From the NCBI RefSeq assembly GCF_040436345.1, contig NC_133237.1, positions 26,727,749 to 26,791,748 on the forward strand: 64,000 nt of DNA. The letters run 5' to 3'. Under the pieces are notes generated by a model, which was given only the letters and a program-made list of their open reading frames with translations, did not search any database and was not told the DNA's origin. Below are positions 34,450 through 56,200 of the stretch, piece by piece. The translations under genes and the position numbers were made by a program. Within the stretch, counting starts at the first letter, position 1, and each line of letters starts with the position of its first letter. Source of the stretch: Pagrus major (lineage: Eukaryota > Chordata > Actinopteri > Spariformes > Sparidae).

Positions 34450-34644
34450 ATGCCGCTGGTGGTGGACGCCGTGTGGGCGCTGTGGAGCATTGGAGCCGGC
34501 ATCTATGACTACTTCCACACCAGTGCCATGGAGGAGAGGATCCACACGCTGGAAAACGTCCTCTCCATCCACCAGTTTGTGATCGCAGGCCTGTCGGCGG
34601 GCCTCATCCTGCTCATGACCTATATACTGTGGAGAAAACACTAA
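34450..34644 (+). CDS. Small single-pass membrane protein, unrecognised
   Basis: A 64-residue single-exon frame with a strong start context (CTCACCATG). The N-terminal half holds MPLVVDAVWALWSIGAG, weakly hydrophobic, followed by a charged, likely helical stretch (AMEERIHTLENVLSIHQ). Residues about 43-60 (VIAGLSAGLILLMTYILW) form a clear membrane segment, ending in RKH. This resembles a tail-anchored or small integral membrane protein. An acceptor-like TAGTTCCAG at 34386-34394 suggests a spliced 5' UTR. AATAAA signals at 35446-35451 and 36294-36299 give a long 3' UTR. Codon use is GC-rich at third positions, unlike the flanks, which favours a real gene. I do not recognise the family. Confidence 0.7.
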   Translation: MPLVVDAVWALWSIGAGIYDYFHTSAMEERIHTLENVLSIHQFVIAGLSAGLILLMTYILWRKH

Positions 34645-37330
34645 AAACCAACATGGACCATGGCCAAGAACCCGCTAGATGTTGTTTGTCGCAGGACATC
34701 TCATGTAACCCAGGGTAGTTTCCATTCTGATGTTGGCCAGAGGGACTTTTTGGAGTATGTGACTGCTCTAAAGCATGTTTAGTAACCATCAGGATGCCCC
34801 AAATGAAGTCAGGAGCACTGATGGGCAACTAAGGACTCCACTGACATGCAGTCTCTGAAAACTCATCTGGTACCTGTCGGGTTGATGGCGCTTGGTCTGT
34901 CTGTCTGTCTGTTTTGGCTTGAGTTACACTAATGTAAAATTGTAACGGCTTTTTCAAGGCAACATTGCACTTTTTTTGCTAAGCTTGAAGACTTGACAGT
35001 CTAGAAAAGCCCTCTGAGATCACATCCATTCATGTAAACATCATCCCAGTGTGTGTGTGTGTGTTGAGGGAGGAAGACGTTCAGTCATCGTTTTAATAGT
35101 TGCTGTAGATTTTAAAAGTTTGGATTTGTTACAGAAGTCATGCAAAGTCAAGACTGTGGATGCTACTACCTGTTACCACAAGATCACAACATAATTACCT
35201 CCAGATCAACCATTTTCTCATGTTTACATATTAATCATTTACTTTTTTAAATCCAACATCTGTTTGTTGTGGAGTTTATTCATCTTCCTGAGTTACGGGC
35301 ATAATAATCTCATTATCTTGACAATTTATCATCATGATTTAATTATCTCTATCTTGAAATGGTGGTCATAATGTAACGTTTATCTTCAGAGATGCCTCTA
35401 TTCTCAAAGCTGAGAGGGACAGTCTTGAGTTATTAAGAGTTTCTAAATAAAATGGCACTCAAGTGAACTCTTGATTTGGAAATTAGGGTAAAACACTATG
35501 ATGATTAAGTTGTGATCTTGAGACAGCAGGCTTAGGAAATTCTTAACAGTGAAGGATATTTTAGAAATACATCACTCTCTTTTTTTTGGGGAACATTACC
35601 CACCAGTGACTATCCAGCACTTGTATTTTTTGTAGGTAAATTGGGTGAAATGTTTTCCTCTCAAATAGGTTTCATAGGGAAGTGGACCCCCACAAAAACT
35701 GGTGTGTTTCGCTGTTTGAAGTTGGTGTCGGGACACGACAGCGTTTCGGTGGGAACGGGAAACTGGGCTGAATTCAGAACATCAAACCTCCCTCCTCACT
35801 GCCAGTAATTCTTCCTTTGCAGAGTCAGAGTTTAATGGGTGGAAGTGATCTTGTTGCACTGTTACAGTAAAGATTATAATCAAAGCAGAGATTTTAAAAC
35901 CGTACGTTTGCCTTTGGCTGCTGTGGTCTGTAATTAACCTGGTTTCAGGTGACAGGATAAGCACAGAAAAGCACTGTTAAGAAGTTCAAACACTGGGAAA
36001 TGAATTCATCCTTTTTATGTGATTTTTTTTCTTTTCATGTTGAGGAGAAGGGATTAGAGATGTAGGGTGGAGGTTAGTCCTTTTTATTAAGTGTTGTGTG
36101 TGTTTAATGTGTGCAAGTTTACATTTTTACCAACAGTTTCCGGTCCGTCATCCAAGTTTTTCTTACTCTGCCATTTTCACTACTGTACCTGCTTACTCCC
36201 TGGGATTCATTCATAGCACTGTATGCACTACTTTATGCTACTTTGACAAACCACTACCATGGCTACTATTAAAGAAAGGGAATATGTTTGAATAATAAAT
36301 CATAATTTAAATCCCAGATGGTTTTTTCCCCGCTTGTTTGTGGTTCAATAATCACCATTTTTGTTCCATGTCACGATTAAAGTAGATAATCCATAATGAA
36401 AAGAACGTTCTGCCCTTCTTCATTATATACATATGCTGTGAAAGCGGCGGTGTTGTGCATAGTGAGGTAACAGCCCTGAAAAATACATGAACAATGCTAC
36501 AGTTGAGCTACTAAAGCAGCATGAGGGTTGTAAAAAAAAAAAGCATATAATAGCATAAAAGTCTGTATAATATCTCACAGTTAAAGCGCCTTCAACAGAA
36601 AAAAAACAATGCTAAAGTGGGGCATGCTGTCAGTGACTTTCTAGGTTCACTGATGGTTATTTCTGCAGCTCAGTAACAGTGGAAATATGTGACCGTGTGT
36701 AAGTTTGAGTACTGTGTGTGCTGAAGCTATTTTAGTCCTCATTATGTTTCGGGGTCAGCGGTTTAGTCATGTGCCAGCAGCACTGTGCTAATGGTGAACC
36801 ATTTCAGGAGAGATTATAGCCACATAATATCATCTCTTTAAACTGTACTGGTAGTCTCCAATTTATTTTATTTTTCAACAAGCAGTTTGGATGATTTTAT
36901 GAATTTAAATTGAAGAAATAATCTTCATAAAACTCAAACACTTCTATGATGAAAACATTAAAAAAAAAGGGGAGTGTGATTTGCAGATGAAATGACGGCG
37001 ATAAATTGTTACATTGTTCAAAATAGTTACTCAATAAATGTATTATTAAATGAATGAATGAATATTTGTAATTTAAACAGTTTACGTTTAGATGTGGCAT
37101 TTAATTGATGGATATTGGCATTAATTCTTCTCATGGCTATAAACCCTCCATTTATCCTGGTGGACGTCTCAAAATTATTGTATTTTGTGATTTAAAATGT
37201 GATGTTCTGTGCTTTCAAGGAAAAAGAAGGAAATCATAACATACAGTTTATTTTGCTTATATTTTAAAAAATAATACTTTCTAAACAGACTTAATCAGTG
37301 TTTGTTTATTTAAATGTAATAACGTTTTAT
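34645..37330. other. 3' UTR and intergenic DNA before suz12
   Basis: Likely 3' UTR up to one of two AATAAA signals (35446 or 36294), then AT-rich intergenic DNA with no supported exon. Confidence 0.4.
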
Positions 37331-37339
37331 GTCTTTGAC

Positions 37340-38386
37340 CTTATTTAAACCTGTCTCGCGGGGCTGCAGGCGGCAAATGTGCCTCCGTCTGCTCCTCCTG
37401 CTTCTTATTCGTTGAACGAGACCGGCCAAATGTTTCCACCAATGAGAGCGCAGGTTTTTACAAACAAGCACTGTGATTGGTTGGAGCTGTCAGAAGGCGG
37501 GATCTTTCAACACAAGTCACAGTGGAAGCTTCAACCTACATTCTGTCAAGCCACCGAAATTAGGCCGAAGAAGAAGAAACTTATGGATTCTGCCTTCAAA
37601 ATAAAAGCACGCGATTGATACGGATGTCGTTCTTAAGATAATGTGTGTTAATTTTGATGGCTATTTTCATGGATATGTATTTATGATTTACATATTTGTT
37701 TTTGTATTTCATAAAAACTAAGTGAAACATGTGTTTATCACATTTAGAGTTTAAGTGGAATTTATTTAGAAAATAATGACCGGATACCCACCATGTTACT
37801 TTACGCTGCTTTCAGTACCGCTAACACAGCTCGCCAACGGGCGCTAGGCGAGACAGAATGCGACTTTTGGTGAAAGTATGGCATCGAAACCAGTGAATAC
37901 CTGTGCCGTTTGTGTGTTTAACCGGTTGTCGTTTGGCTACGGATTTAGAGTTCTTCATTAGTGATATCAGAGTGCCGGACAATGCTAGCTAGTTAGCCCG
38001 GCGTTATTGCTAGCTGGCTAAGGAAGTTAGCCGGTTAGCTAGCAAGCCGCGTCAGCTTGCCCGAGGCTGATATCTTGTTTCGCGCATTTAGAGCCTGTTC
38101 GCCGACCTCTGGTACAGTTAAACCAGCACCGAAACGAAAACACTAGATTGTGGCTCCACCAATGTCGAATATAAAAGACTGAAACTTCTTTACACCGCTT
38201 TTAAAATGAGGATTCAACAGTGTTTCTCCTGACCGGCTGGATTTCTACAAACGCTGCTCTTTTGTTTTGACAAAGGAAGACGACCTGAGTTTCTTTCTTT
38301 TTTTTTTCTTCTTCTTTCTTTTCTTTACACCACCTCACATCTGGTTGTAGGTCAGCTACTTTGGCCATTTTTGTTTTTTTGGGGCA
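37340..38386 (+). promoter_or_regulatory. suz12 promoter and 5' UTR
   Basis: Contains a CCAAT box (37439-37443) and an inverted CCAAT box (ATTGG 37476-37480) spaced about 33 bp apart, in GC-richer DNA. Words based on GCTAGC/TTAGC are concentrated at 37980-38045. The 5' UTR before the ATG at 38387 has a pyrimidine-rich stretch (38290-38330). No TATA box, as expected for a housekeeping chromatin gene. Confidence 0.5.
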
Positions 38387-47063
<8,677 letters not shown>

Positions 47064-49570
47064 CTGTCAATCAGCGAGACGAAGATCCACAAACAGGACG
47101 AGTGGTTTCAAAATGGAGAATCAAACAGGTGCTCAAACTCACACAGGTTACTGCAGGGATTATGTTTTCAGAAACAAAATGAAGAGATTCCTCAGAGGCG
47201 TTCATCATTTCATTACTTTGAACAGTGAGAACTTGAAGCTGATAATCATTATTGTCTTGTTATTCTGTGTCATGTGACCTGACACATGCTCTCAGTCAGT
47301 TACCACCCTCATCCTTTTTCCTATCATGTTCAACCCAAGACTTATTAACGAAACTATGGAGCGAGCACAAAACAAATTCAGTTGCTGATATAGAGCTCAA
47401 CAGTCACCAGACTCCCTTAACAAAACAAGCAATTTTAAGAGTTGTTGAGTGACGAGAAACTTTGTGAAACGGCTACGACAGATTCTGAATCATTGTCTCC
47501 TTCTTGTAAATTCAGCATTAAATGAAAACAGTAAGTTGTTTGTTTCCTTGTAAAAAGTGTCAGTTTGTGGCAGCATGGCTGCACCAGCCTGTCTGCTTGT
47601 GTCTAAAGTGCTAAAGTCTTACCTGCCAACATTTAGCAGCTGTTTGAACACACTGTTTACACTGATTTCACCACTTACACTCAATTTATGAAGGCAAGAA
47701 CATTTTATTGATGCTAAACATGTCAAATGTTACAAATACACCAAACAGTAACCAGTATAGGCTACTTCATGGAGAAAGTCACCAGACTCCCTTAAAAGAA
47801 TGCCCAATTTAGTGAGTTGTTGAGTTAGGAGAAACTTTATAAACTTTGTGCAACACTGTCTCTGACAAATTCTCAACTATTTGGGCCTTCTTGTAAATTT
47901 GGCAAATGTTCTACATGAACTTCTTTCTTTCTTTTCTTTGAGTAAAAACCATCGTGTTCGTCCCGGTGGTGCAAGTGTTCATTTGCATATAGAGAAAGGA
48001 AGTGAGATCTGATCATTTTGTGCTCGCTCTGCAGTTCAGTTAACAAACTGTGATTGTTTCTTTTGTCTTCCTCGATGTGAAGAGCCAATCAGTGACCTTC
48101 CACACACACACACTCACACTCACACACTCACACTCACACACACACACACACTCCAAAGGTTTTCTTTATAGCCAAGTGTGTTTACATACACATTACTGTC
48201 ACTGTTATGGGTCACAGATGTCTCATAAGGTCTGAACTGAAGCTGCTGCAGCTTCACACTCTCACATTCTCCATCTGATCACCAGTATATAATGATATTT
48301 ATTATATTATTCATTTTTGTAAGGACTTGAGTCCTTCGAGGGCTCCTGTAGGATGTTTACACACGCAGACAAATCAGGAGGATTCACCCGGGACACGCTC
48401 TGTGCCTCCACACACACTTCCAGTGCAGTTTCGACTGCTGGTGCTACGTCTTTTTACTCCTCAGAAACACTCGGCGATCATTCGGATGCATCTCGGCTCC
48501 TTCCTTCCTCACAGTGACCTCTACTGCCAGCCGCACAAACGCCTTCACAAGATGCGGTGTTGGCTTTTCCTCCTCCTTTTGAAATCCACGATTCAAGGCA
48601 GAGCAGAAGAAGTGTGTCCTTTTGAGTTCAGACTGTTTGAGCCGGTCGTTTATGTAGAAGTGTCGATGCAGGTCCAGTCCTCACAAAGCCTCCTTTAAAC
48701 TCAAACCGTTACAGAACTGTTCCTTCAGGTGCTCGTTCGCGTGTGAATTTGCTGCTTTTGTGTCTGTTATCAGCTGAGTCCTTTCAGTCTGACACAAGGG
48801 AACTGCTCATCTGCATTTTCTCTAATTTATCAACTAAATCATTAATTGACAAAATGATAATTAAAGAAACTGAACAGCCGCAGCCCACCTTCAGCTCAAT
48901 CCATCATCAACTAGACTGAAGCATTATATTCCAGCTGGTTTAGTCCATTTTCTCCTGTGGCTGCACCTGCCGTTATGTACATAAGACTGAATATATGTGT
49001 AATAAATTAGCGTTGGAGTTATGATTGTCTGGAAACCTGACAGCCGCCCGGCAGGTTTTTGTAGTTTCTTAGTTTACAGACCAAAGGGGGATACATTTTC
49101 TGCAGATTTCTCCGCTCTTGTTTCTCGTCTCCTGTGAAAACTTCTTGTTTTAAAAATGAAAAAAAAAGAAACCTTCTGACCTGAACTCACTGCCTCGAAA
49201 TGAAAAAAAAAAAAAGCAGAAATATTTAGAGGTTCGATGAGAATTATTCAGATTTCTTTGTGACTCTTCTCTTTTAAAAGCTTTACATCAATCAGAAGTG
49301 TGATGGTGACAAATCCAGCATGCACAGATCTGGTTTCAGAGAGAAAGAGCCCACTGCAGGTTTTTCTTGTTTTCTTTGTTCATTCACACGAGACCAGCAG
49401 CATTTTGCACAGGATGGGAGGAGCCATGTCAAGAAAACAAGACTTTTTCTTCAACAATGTATGTTAAAACCAGCGTAACGTTGTGAACTTTTATGTTGAG
49501 TCAAAATGGTTTTCTATTAAAAGAACAATTTTGTACTATTAAAGACGACGTGGTCTGTTGCTTTCACTAA
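47064..49570 (+). terminator. suz12 3' UTR and likely poly(A) region
   Basis: A long 3' UTR. Candidate signals are AATAAA (49001-49006) and ATTAAA (49516-49521 and 49538-49543); the last is followed by a GT-rich stretch, suggesting cleavage near 49560. It contains the 47334-47935 repeat and a (CA)n tract (about 48102-48151). Confidence 0.45.
47334..47935. repeat. Interspersed repeat in suz12 3' UTR, related to 57490-57975 in reverse
   Basis: Blocks such as GTCACCAGACTCCCTTAA, GATGCTAAACATGTCA and CTTGTAAATTCAGCATTAAA recur in reverse complement in crlf3 intron 1. The CACCAGACTCCCTTAA block also occurs twice here (about 47405 and 47781). No protein is encoded. Confidence 0.7.
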
Positions 49571-49814
49571 AATTACATCTGATCGCATGTCAGTGAATCA
49601 CAAACAAGGACTTGTTACGTCTACTTTGGGTGTCTCGACGCTATGCTAAAAGATTTGTAATATCGTGACCGGTCGTGAATGTTTGTTGAATCTTTTTGTG
49701 TAAAAATGAGTTCATATTCAGAACATTTTTGGGGGGATAGAAAAAGAAAACCTTTCGTCAGCCTGCAGGAGCTGAGCCTTATTTAGTCAATAACTCGGTA
49801 GAGAAGTGATCAGT

Positions 49815-52800
49815 TTACATAATATGACCTTTATTGAACAAAATATGAAGGATGACAGCAGTGAGAACAATGCAATGCAAATGTTTGACCAGCAGGTGAC
49901 ACTGTTTTGACTGTCCAACACACCCCGGTGTGTCTCAGTCACTGGTTTCTCTCCTTCAGGCAGGAAGAAGATAAACTGAGGTTGTGTTCACTGGCTTCAG
50001 GAAATCTGTACCATCATCTGGACGCACCCAGAGTTCACAAAGAGACAACACTGACGTCAGATCAGCCGAAAAAACAAGGAAACATCTCTGAAGAACGTGG
50101 GTTAGAAGAAGTGGAAATAGAGCTGCACCCCCCAAAAAAAAGTTTCTCCTGTATCATTGACATGTAATAAGTCAGGGGTCAGTGAATGTGTCCCATCACG
50201 CCTTCCTATGTTATCAACACTCCACTGAGTGCAGGAGGTTTCATCCAAACAAAAATCAGAGGAAATGTTAAGACGACATCGTTGTTAAAGGCTTCACTCC
50301 GACAGACAGGTCAAAAAAATAAAGAATAAAACGGACAGCAGACAAATACATTCGTGAAAATTACATAAATATGGTGGAAAGCCTCAATGGAGCTGTTAAT
50401 ATTTATTTTTTTCTGGCCGTTCCTATTTCTCTTCCATTTCTCTTGATGGAAACAGCAACAACGAGAGCTGAAGCGATGAGTCGACTGACAGTGAATTGTT
50501 GACTGTTGTGATGATTGATTAATCCGTACATTTTCACATAAAAAAGCCAAATATTCTGTTTCCAGCTTCTCACGTGGCGATTTGTTGCTTTTATATCACT
50601 GCTAATAGAACATCTTTGGGTTTTTGTCTGTTGGATGGATAAACAAGTACTTTTGAAGACGTCACGTTGGATTCTTGGAAACTGGAATGAGTCTATAGGT
50701 GTTATTAGTCGATTTAAAGATAATTAAAACAGTAATTAGTTGTAGCCGGAGCTGCAACGATTATTTTGAGAATTGATGAATCGTTTAAGTCAACGTTCAG
50801 GCAAAAACGTCAAACATCTGGGCTTTTGGCTCGTGAAATTGGGATGAGCATTTGTCACAATCTCTTGACGTTTTATCGACTGAACTAATCATGAAACTAA
50901 TCAGCAGATTAATGACAATAATCGTTAATCCTCAATATTAGTTTAAGACCAAAGATGCCTTGTTTTTCTGTTGTTTTCAGGTCGAACTATATATTTTTTT
51001 ATCCTCACCACCACAGAAGAAGGAGTCAGCTCACTCTAATTAACAGCATGAACAGCAGAACTGAGTCAGACTGTGTAAACTGGACCGACAGTCACATTTA
51101 TCAATAACCAGCACTCACACATGAAGCTAACACCCTCCCACTAAGACAACGTCAGGTTTTGTAAATACTGTTAGGATTGTCGATGCAAAAAGCTAAAATG
51201 ATTAAAAGTAACAGTTTGATTAGTTTCGAGGCGACAGTTTGGCCAAGAACAAAAAAACTACTGAACAGTTCTTCATGGAGACAAAACAGCTTTAGTTTCC
51301 TCAAAAGTTTCGTTTGACATTCAGAGAAAATCACTTTTTCTGGAGCTTTCAACTGAATCCTCAAGCTCCCAATAAATGCTGCTCAGATTTAGTTTTTAAA
51401 TTCAAAACGATTCAATAATGACGTGATCTCGACATGTGTCTTCATCTCAGGAGAAACGGTCTCTGTCCTTTTTCATTTAATCATGGAGTCACTAGCAGGA
51501 CGTGATTGTAACACCAGATCTGGGTTACAGTATTAAAAAAAAAAAAAAAAAATGTTAAGTAGCAATTGCAATAAAACACTTAATGTTGAGATAATGACAA
51601 ACTAGAGTCACTTTAGTTAAATCTAAATCAGGTATAGCGGAGCTACAGCTGAGGCTCCGAACATTTTCAACAGTACGAAGCCGTAAAAACAAAATATTAT
51701 CAGGAAAAATAAGAGAAACAAAAGCGCAAACGAGACCCTTCAACGCAGACACTGTACTCTTAAGCGTCTTTGTGACATTTTTCGGCATTTCTGATGTTGC
51801 CTCACATTATCTTTCTGGCTTCACCTGAGCTCCAAGTCCTCTGAATTCACCCCAAAACTCAGACAGACAGACAGACAGACAGACAGACACACTCAGGCTG
51901 GTTTGTATTTTCGGTGAAATGTCCCTTTAAATGAACACGTTTAGAAGGCATAGTAAAATACACGATGACGTGCGACTTTCACAGTGATGTTTTCATTAAG
52001 ATAAAAATAAAAAATGTAATAAAGATTAGCAGCAGCAGATTGTAACATGTCTGTCTTTGCTCTCCTGCTGCTGCCAAAAAACGTAACTCATCTATTATTT
52101 CGTGGCCTCCGAGGAACAGCGTGTGTCCCGACAGGCTCATCGCTACGGCTAAATTAAGACGATGCATAGATAAACGGCCAAGTTTAAAAAAAATTTAAAA
52201 AGCTGTAAACAACCGGCTGACCTCGTCAGACGGCCCGAGAATCAAAACTAAAAGCCCAGAAGCTCCAGCGTGGCTCCATGAAGACTGAAGAAGAGCCGGA
52301 TCATTGTTGGATAATTCGGTTTGTGAGACTGTTGGTCCACACTGACAGGAGTTTATATAACGTCTGGAATAATCGGGAGCGATCACATTTCCTCCCAGAC
52401 AGTCGGTACGTTCACATGCACTCGAGAAAATAATTAGCTCAGAGAAATTAGTTTAGAGAAAAAGAAAAAAAAATGCTAAAGGGGTTTTTCTTGTGTTTGC
52501 GGCGATGGAGGAACAGTGAGATCATTTAATACAAGTTAAACAGTAGAGATTCATACTTGCATCTGATGATGAAGACGATGACGCACTGAATCTGCACCGC
52601 TCGAGCCAAAGCAGCAGAATTTGAACTGATAAACGCAGCAGATCTGCGGTCAGAACTGACGAGGTAAAGATTTGTCTGTAATCTTCAAAAATCTGTTCCC
52701 TGCTCCAGAGATATCCATGAACTTCAGTTTGAACTTGTTTAATCTGTTTTCCTGAACAGGAATGAAACCTGCTTGTGGCACAAAGGGGATGAAGCTGCAG

Positions 52801-53200
52801 CCGTCTGCTGCGTTAAACTAAACTTTACTTCTAACATGGCTGCTGACTGTTTTCCAGGACATGTCGGCCAATTTTGTCCCATTTCTCAGAAATTTTTGAA
52901 TGTCTGGAAAGCTCCAAGACAGAACTCCAGGTTTTCCAGATTGCACAGGTGACTTTGAAGAGTTACAGACAAACATTGTGCAGCTGCTGATATAGAAAAA
53001 CAAAACGTTATCGGGAAGTTGACGGTTGAAATTCTGGGGAGAAATGACTGATTTTTCCTTTTTGTCCAGACGTGTCAGCCTGTCAGTGGCTCAGCTGTGA
53101 GAGGAAAATACCAAAAACAGAAGTGGAGATAACGGAGCTGGTGTGACGAGCTCTTAAACTCCAGCAGATTAAAAAATGATCCGTCTTCGCGATCGAGCTT
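49815..53200 (-). terminator. crlf3 3' UTR and likely poly(A) region
   Basis: The complement of 49830-49835 is AATAAA, positioned to end a long crlf3 transcript near 49815. The region between here and the stop codon has no supported gene. It holds two adjacent MITE-like repeats (50465-50935), an (AGAC)n tract (about 51862-51890) and a run of A at about 51535-51551. The true end could be closer to the stop codon. Confidence 0.35.
50465..50935. repeat. Two adjoining GGGCTGCAAC-type repeats
   Basis: One copy runs from AGCTGAAGCGATGAG (about 50467) to TAGTTGTAGCC (50747). A second begins at once with GGAGCTGCAACGATT and runs to about 50935. Both have the ATTAATCG-rich ends of this repeat type. 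Confidence 0.55.
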
Positions 53201-56200
53201 TTAATACACGAGCACCTTCCAGCCGGAGTGGACGAACGAGCAGCCGAAGAAGAGGCAGTCCACCGCCTGGTCCACCAGCCAGTCGAACACCACCTCCCGG
53301 TTCCCTGAGCCGATGGTCACCCGTAGCTTGAAGTTGCCGCCCTCGCTCAGGTTGTTGTTGCTGATGGGGAACAGGTTCACCACCTCCATGTCGAAGGTGA
53401 CGGCGGAGCCCAACATGATGGCGGGAAGCTGGTTGGTCATCTCTTTGCCGTTGACGAACACGGCACCTGAACATCCATACACAACCATAACATCAGTTCA
53501 GGGTGTGAACTACTCAGATCACTTCATTAAAACCACTTTTATCATTTAAAATATTTCCTTTTTAATAAAACAGTCTCTTAAATTCCCTCAGTCTATCATA
53601 ACAACAGTTTTTATATTCTCCTTTCTTGAATGATGAACACTGACAACCAGCACCCGGTGTTATGGAGTTATTTCCTCTCACACAGGCGTAGAAACGTAAA
53701 GCTAGCTGGCCGTCAGCTGTCGTCTTTGCGATGGGTTCAAGTGCAGCCTTTTGGCCGAGATACGGGCGACTTGAGGCGATTGGAGGCCTTTGTTTCAACT
53801 AGTTCTTTGAGTTTAGTTCGATGTGTCGGGGCTCTATTTCGTTTTTCCATCTGCCGGCCCGGCTCTACTCGGTTTGACTCGGCGCGGCAGGGATTTGCAT
53901 TTCCACCAAAGCTGGGCTACCTGCTTGAAGGTGTGTCATAAACCAATGACGCGCTTGTCTTGATCCTAACAGTACTATTGAAACAGCTGAGCGTGAACAC
54001 GATGAAACAGTAAAACACAGCAGACGTTTGAAAGAACAAACAGGACGAGAGAAACTAAAGAGATTCAGTTAGAAGATACAAAAGCACTGAGAGCTGAACA
54101 CACTGACTTTAAAAGAAAATGTCTCTCGGGTTTCCTGCACAGACAGGAGCTCAGTATCGATCTTAGGGGGAGACGGTGTTTGTTACGGGTTGACTGCAGT
54201 CACGAGACGTCACTGTTTGGCCCTAGCTGGTGGAAAAACGGCATTAAAGACAAAAAATGATGCAGTTTGCGTCAGCGTACCATTGGTGGAAATGCAGACG
54301 GCCTGGTCTCTCTGAAGTGACTCCGCCCCCCTCTGGCTGTCGACACACACACCCAGACTGTCCCTCCGGTCCATCTGACTCGTTGCAGAGATCCTGAACA
54401 TGAAATATGAGACAAAAACATTGGTTAGATACATTTACAAATAATTTCCAGGCCAATAATAAATCTATAGCTATAAAAATACATTAAGTAATAATCTCAA
54501 AGATTTTCATAGACATAAATATCTGTTGCTGAATATGGTAATGTATTACAATATTTATATATCTGCACTATTTCTAACCGGGTTTCTGTCGCGACAGACC
54601 AACATTTCTTACTGCTGCGGCTTCATGTTTAAAAAGCATACACAAGTTGACATTTATTCTGAAGCAGTCAGTGCTTAACAACTCACTGACGAACACAATC
54701 GATCTGTGAGCATCAGAGTTTGTGTGTACGTACTTGAAGGTCAGCGTCTGGCCACAGAAGTACGTGGGTGCGTTGGAGTAAATGACGGGGCAGCGCGACT
54801 GAGAGGAGTCGTTACGCAGAGCGATGTTCCTCCTGCTGCTCAGGATGTAGCCCTCAGTGCCCGGACACCACTCTGCGTGATGAGACAACACACACACACA
54901 CACACACACACACATTAACAAATGGAGAGTCAGGGAGGGATTATTGTTAGAATCTCTTAAAGGTTCTGGGAATGGATGAGTCGGGTCTGGTGGTGCCGAC
55001 TCTCTGTCTGTATTTGTGCCACAATTAAAGATTTTAGAGTTGCTTGTATGAGTTCAGTCTCCTTTGAGTTACAGTTTGTCAATATACCCCCACAATGAAA
55101 TTAAGGGGAAAAAAGAATAAAAGAAAGACATAAAAAAGCAATAAAACTGTGGGTGGAGGAGTCCTCGCCGAAGAGGATGTTTTAGGTTCTTCAATGAAAA
55201 AAATGCAATTTCCCATCATCGTAGAACATTATAATAACCTGAACTGTCGACAAAAGTTGGAAAAGCTAAAGCAGACAGTAGATAAACATTATTATCATTA
55301 ATAATACAACTTGCTAGTCCACTGAGGATCATTAGACCCGAGAAAAGTCATTTAGTAAAGTTAAGTTCGGCTTAGGTGTTGCCCAAAATGACTTGGGTGC
55401 CGCGCCTTCATCTTATAATCGTCGGGAACTCCCTTTAATAATTCAGGTACAGTGGCTGGGATGGGTCAATCCAGGGGATAATGTGATTAAAGTGTTTTTT
55501 TGTCAGTATCGACTGTGAGGAATTGTGATGCGTTGACGTGCAAATACGCCTCAGACGGGCGTTTCCCTTCAGTTTAGAGTTCAGAAAACATCCGTCACTT
55601 TTATTATTCTGGTGTGTTAAAACATGTGTGCGTGTGTGCGTTCATGAATTCATGCCGCAGTGGATTTATTCTGTAATTTTTCAAAGCTGTGAGCAACACA
55701 AACCAAATTTATTTCACTTTCATTGTATTCCATGAGTCACATAAGGCAGAGAGACTTCTCCAACCATAAGGGCTGCAACTGATGCTTAGTTATATTATCA
55801 GTTTGTTTGTTTTATAGAATGTGGATCAGTGTTTCCTAAAGCCCAAGAAGACGTCTTGTTTGGTCCACAACACAAAGATATTCAGTTTACTGTCTCGGAG
55901 GAGGAGAGAAACCAGAAAATATTCACATTTAAGAAGCTGAAATCAGAATATCTCAAAACGATTAATCGGTTATCAAAATAATTGGTGACTGATTGAAGCT
56001 GACAGCTCCACCCACCGTGCGGTGCGAGGGTGGTGTATCCTGTCTGCGGGACGCTCCAGGGGCTCCACTCGGTGCGACCCTCCCCGCGGGCGCAGACCCT
56101 GAACAGATAATCAGTGTGAGGGTCCAGGTGGAGAACCAGGAACTCAGAGTCCCGACCGATGTAGGCGTCCTCGTACTGGCTCCCCCCGCTGCCAGACCGC

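Noticed and set aside
37379-37618. 79-codon frame upstream of suz12
   Set aside because: It overlaps the CCAAT-box promoter region and has no recognisable protein features; chance is the simplest explanation.
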